From Polycladidibacter stylochi (GTDB taxonomy: Bacteria; Pseudomonadota; Alphaproteobacteria; Rhizobiales; Stappiaceae), in the NCBI RefSeq assembly GCF_001562055.1, contig NZ_LLWE01000021.1, forward strand, positions 1 through 48,899: 48,899 nucleotides of DNA, written 5' to 3'. How positions within the stretch are numbered: the stretch's first letter is position 1; each line of letters opens with the position of its first letter. A model generated the notes under the pieces. That model was given only the letters and a program-made list of their open reading frames with translations. It was not told where the DNA came from and did not search any database. Shown one piece after another: positions 45,887 through 48,899 of this stretch. The position numbers and the translations under genes are program-made.

Positions 45887-45951
45887 CTGATTGAAGCTTT
45901 ATCCTGACCTTCAATCAGTCTCAAGCCCGGCGGTTCCAACCCGTCGGGCTT
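45887..45951 (+). other. Two adjacent strong hairpins in the post-porin spacer
   Basis: CTGATTGAAG (45887-45896) pairs perfectly with CTTCAATCAG (45909-45918). Four bases later AAGCCCGGCGG (45923-45933) pairs with CCGTCGGGCTT (45941-45951; one G-U). No T-tract follows the second. They may be the end of a small RNA, a remnant terminator, or the end of an inserted element. Confidence 0.45.
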
Positions 45952-46045
45952 CCCTGCTTAGGTCTACCCACTCTTGCCTTTCAGTATTATTATCTTGCGC
46001 CACACGGGTATTTTTGAGTGTTTTTTCCAGTTGCAGGATTGATCT

Positions 46046-46219
46046 TTCTTGGTTTACAACATATCCAGCAGCCATCAAGTACTTCCAGCATTCTTACAGG
46101 TTGAATAAGTTATATACTTGCCAGAGCGTCTATCAGCGCTTCAAATGTACGTGCTCCCAAGCGTCACTTTTGAGTTTTTAAAACGCCATCTCGACTGGGT
46201 TGAGATCTGGAGAATATGG
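46046..46219 (-). pseudogene. C-terminal remnant of an IS630-family transposase
   Basis: Read on the minus strand from 46219, the frame gives P-Y-S-P-D-L-N-P-V-E-M-A-F, a stop, K-L-K-S-D-A-W-E, two stops, T-L-W-Q-V-Y-N-L-F-N-L, a stop, and E-C-W-K-Y-L-M-A-A-G-Y. The P-Y-S-P-D-L-N-P-[IV]-E block holds the last catalytic acid of the IS630/Tc1-type DDE transposases. The E-C-x-x-Y-x-x-A-A-G-Y end is also typical. Four in-frame stops and the missing N-terminal half show it is dead. Confidence 0.7.
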
Positions 46220-46438
46220 CTAAACTCATAAAACTTGATTGCACTGTTTTCATGGCTACTCTGCTTCGTTTCGTTGTAATTTTCTCTCCAATCGTGAGAA
46301 GGAATGACTGTCAATCAGACAAGTTGCTAAGCGCTTTTGCATCGGTGTGGCCAATGTTACCCACTGGGTTGAAAAACCCGAGCCACAACTGCCTTGCAAT
46401 AAGCCAGCTACAAAGATAGACCAGCCACCAAGTTAGAA

Positions 46439-47012
46439 ATGAAAGCTCTTGCAGCAGATGTTCGCCTGTATCCCGATGCCTATCAATATGAGCGGGCCGC
46501 AAGGCGTGGTGTGAGCCCCAAGGGCATTGCCCACGCCCTGAAGCGTCTTGGTGTCAGTAATAAAAACCATTGCGCCATGCAAAGGCAAGCGAAGAAGAAT
46601 AGCAAGCCTACCTTGAAAAGATCAGCGCCTATAAAAGCAAGGCGAACAATGTTTACATAGATGAAAGCGGCTTTGCACGCATATGCTGCGCACCTATGGG
46701 TATGCGCGCATTGGCGAGCGGTGTTTTGAGGTTCACAACTGGCAGGTTAGGGGCCGTGTGAATGCGATTGGTGCACTGGTGGGTGTAAACCCTCTGAGTA
46801 TCGGGTTGTTTGAAGCGAATGTGAATGCGGACATCTTTACTGCCTGGATTGAACGGGAATTCCTCCCCTAACTACCCGGTGCCAGCGTGCTGATTATGGA
46901 TAATGCAGCCTTTCATAAATGCGAGGACACAGGAAAGCTAATTGCCAAAGCGATCCGCAGGAAAACGGGCCAATCAGCAGATGATCTGTTTAAGCTGAAT
47001 CAATCTATATGA
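46439..47012 (+). pseudogene. Decayed IS630-family transposase
   Basis: Pieces of one transposase lie in order in three frames. They are D-A-Y-Q-Y-E-R-A-A-R-R-G-V-S (from about 46475), V-Y-I-D-E-S-G-F-A-R (about 46651), then R-T-Y-G-Y-A-R-I-G-E-R-C-F and G-R-V-N-A-I-G-A-L-V-G, an internal stop, A-S-V-L-I-M-D-N-A-A-F-H-K, and A-K-A-I-R-R-K-T-G-Q-S before a final stop at 47012. The first two DDE acids (I-D-E, M-D-N) are there. The third block (Y-S-P-D-L-N-P-I-E) has been deleted between H-K-C-E-D-T-G-K-L-I and A-K-A-I-R-R. At least two frameshifts and one stop; not functional. Confidence 0.82.
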
Positions 47013-47276
47013 CGATAGCACTAAGTACTGCTAGTTGATCCTGGTGTCCCAGTTGAATTTCAAAACCATAACACTTGTCATATCCGTCCTCTTGTCAGGA
47101 ACGACTGTTATCGGCATCCCCTACATGGTAATAATGGCTTTGACCTCGCGTACAAGGTGGGTACCCGATATTAAGGTATCGAAAGAAAGTGTCACAAATT
47201 CGCAGCAATAGCTATCAATCAATGCCAGATTGGACTGGCTTAAGATAAAGTGGAGTACCTGCTTTTCAGTATACTC

Positions 47277-47641
47277 GTTCCGCTTTTCAAGCATCATTGG
47301 CAATTGATCGCCCAATGCTGAGTGCCATCTGTTTGGACTATAAAAGCCCTCAATGTAAAGGCCAAGTGCTTTTTCCGTCTTGAACACGCTCTCCACTTTA
47401 GCGTGTCGGAACAGTTTCCTTTGCTGCTCATTGAAGCTGCTATCCCATGCTTCTTCATGAGCTTTTGATTAGCGCCGGAGCAATGCTGGCTCCCCTTGTC
47501 ACTGTGATGGATAAAGTCCGTCAGGTTTGTACGTGTTGTTAGGGCACAGCCCATCGCCTCCATAGCAAGTCCCGTTTTCATACGGTTGCTGGTTGCCCAG
47601 TCGACAAAGCGGTGAGAGAGCACCTCTACGGCAATGGCCAA
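47277..47641 (-). pseudogene. Decayed IS3-family transposase (OrfB) fragment
   Basis: On the minus strand one frame (from 47641) reads S-H-R-F-V-D-W-A-T-S-N-R-M-K-T-G-L-A, then I-H-H-S-D-K-G-S-Q-H-C-S and G-I-A-A-S-M-S-S-K-G-N-C-S-D. A second frame continues with Y-I-E-G-F-Y-S-P-N-R-W-H-S-A-L-G. This is the integrase core of an IS3-family OrfB, with the second Asp (H-S-D) and the region of the last Glu, broken by a frameshift near 47390. The N-terminal part and OrfA are missing. It is a different IS3 subgroup from the tail at 1-60. Confidence 0.8.
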
Positions 47642-47699
47642 ATACAGTCAGCTTTCCCCTTAAAATCTTGGGGATCTCATCAACACTGCTATTTCATGG

Positions 47700-48899
47700 C
47701 ATGTCGTTGGTACTCATCCCGCCAGTCACCCTACCTACTGTATGCTTAAGTTCTTTTGTCTGCTTTGTTTCTTCTCTAAATCCTTTTTGATTTTTTGGGC
47801 TGCTATTCGTTTTGTCATGATCAAGCCGGTAATGCCTGCATTTGTGGTTAAAGTTTTCTGCTTGGTCCAATGTGTACTTCTTTGCAATATGTGCTTCTCT
47901 GTGGATGTTTGCTTTGGTGTTTTGTGTTTTGCTGGAGCTATCCTGCTTGTTTTTTAGTTTGGTCGCAATCCGTGCAATTTTGTTCCTCAAATGTTCCTAT
48001 TTGTTCTTGCTTGGTGTTTATGTGGGGCTGGTGCTTTGGTTTTTGGGCGTGGTATTTGTGGGAGAGAACGGTTGCTTTTTTAGTTTTCTTATTGTGTTGG
48101 CTTGGTGTGTTTTTGGTCTGTTATTGGTACGAGGCTGATACGTTTTAGGTACGTTTTTGATATGGTGAGTGAGGGGGATAAGCTGCTTTGGTTTGGGGGC
48201 TTTGCGTTATTTATCCGCGTAAGGGCCTTGTGTGAGTGGTTATCGGTCTTAGTGAGCCTCTTTGTATTGGTTGCGGGGATATGTGTTTAGCTGGCTTATC
48301 AAGCCGGGGCAGGCTTTAGGCTTTTGCCTCTGCTTTAAAATAAGGAGCTCATCCCAATGTATGACAGTTGCGGTCCACTTTGTTAGTGTGCTTTTTTCCC
48401 GCTGGTTGCTTTTGGGCTGTGAGTGTCCAGCTGCGCTTTCTTTTTTGCCAGAGCTTGGCTTGCCTCGTGCTTTTCTTCGTTTTTCTCCTAAACGCTTCTG
48501 TGTTTTTTCTGGCCGCATGAAGTTTTCCGTGATTGTAATTACACAAAGGGTCTTCCACTTTTCTTGATGCAGCCACTCTTGTTTGTATCTTCACTTTCCT
48601 ATGTATCCTTCGTTTTGTTTTTCCTGGCATCTCCTCTTCACTTCTGTCGCTCTTTTTTGCTGCTCACTCTTTGCTTGGTTATCTTTGGCCAGTCCATTTC
48701 TCGTTTGGAGCTCACTTATTTATTGATCTTTGCGCTTGGAGTTTGTCTGGTTGTTCGCTCTCCACTTTGTTTCTGTGTTTGAGTTTCCTCTCCCTCTGGC
48801 AGGCGTGGTTTTCGTTGTTTTGCTTGTGCTGTTGATTTTAGTAGTTTGTTAAGGATTGGTGGAAAAGAGGGTTGTTTATAATGGTTTAGTTGAATTGCT
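47700..48899. other. Strongly T-rich, A-poor region without credible genes
   Basis: About 1.2 kb with extreme strand asymmetry. In the row 48061-48120 I count 30 T, 19 G, 6 A and 5 C. Several overlapping open frames exist on both strands, but those on the plus strand are runs of Phe/Leu/Cys/Val and those on the minus strand runs of Lys/Arg/Gln/Ser. None shows a recognisable domain or a good ribosome site. The region follows the IS graveyard and reaches the window edge. Confidence 0.5.

Noticed and set aside
46216-46419. Open frame on the plus strand between the two IS630 remnants
   Set aside because: No similarity to any family I know, no ribosome site, and its start lies antisense to the transposase remnant.
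47742-48782. Several overlapping open frames on both strands in the T-rich tract
   Set aside because: They are products of the base skew: Phe/Leu/Val runs on one strand and Lys/Arg/Ser runs on the other, with no domains or ribosome sites.
1-48899. CRISPR arrays, tRNA or rRNA genes
   Set aside because: No regularly spaced repeats and no tRNA- or rRNA-like segments were seen anywhere in the window.

Overview
The window reads as chromosomal DNA of a marine or host-associated alphaproteobacterium, probably Hyphomicrobiales-like. Three tandem porins begin with the alphaproteobacterial/Brucella Omp2-type N-terminus (a signal peptide, then a V-D-Y-V-[KQ]-A-C-D-A-[YF]-G core). A complete Na+-translocating NADH:quinone reductase (Na+-NQR) and a tripartite tricarboxylate (TTT) transporter fit a sodium-rich habitat. 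Base composition is moderate, with AT-rich intergenic DNA. No rRNA, tRNA or CRISPR array was seen.

Layout. 1-1042: the C-terminal tail of an IS3-type transposase, then two overlapping zinc-ribbon/TM2 membrane proteins. 1158-8255: a P1 (DmpA-type) peptidase, a small RecD/Dda-like helicase, Tex, a YaiI-family protein and a convergent DEAD-box RNA helicase. 8676-16845: the Na+-NQR region. nqrM and apbE (maturation factors) lie on the minus strand, divergent from nqrABCDEF on the plus strand, separated by about 600 bp that holds a structured leader. 16972-20147: two DUF1992 paralogues flanking two unknown AT-rich genes, then an MFS drug exporter. 20230-27431: a leucine/isovalerate degradation operon (liuA-B-D-E-C order, minus strand) divergent from a TetR regulator, with a palindromic operator between them. 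27577-28617: a di-haem cytochrome c peroxidase behind an FNR/Anr-type box.

28791-33335 is the most interesting part. It is a tryptophanase operon with a recognisable, unannotated 32-residue TnaC arrest leader peptide, then tnaA, an intrinsic terminator, a tryptophan/tyrosine permease, a pyridoxal kinase (makes the PLP cofactor of TnaA) and a RidA enamine/imine deaminase (clears the aminoacrylate that PLP lyases release). Convergent to it, and sharing a terminator, is an 811-residue fusion of an Amt ammonium transporter to a chemotaxis (MCP) signalling domain, a candidate ammonium chemoreceptor. Ammonium is one of the products of tryptophanase.

36078-40410: a GntR/FadR regulator divergent from a tctC-tctB-tctA transporter, with a FadR-type operator inside the transporter promoter. 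40900-45661: three paralogous porins, each in its own unit with its own terminator. 45700-48899: a graveyard of broken insertion sequences (two IS630-type and one IS3-type remnants), ending in about 1.2 kb of strongly T-rich, A-poor DNA with no credible gene.

All identifications come from reading the sequence and from knowledge of the families. No database search was run.
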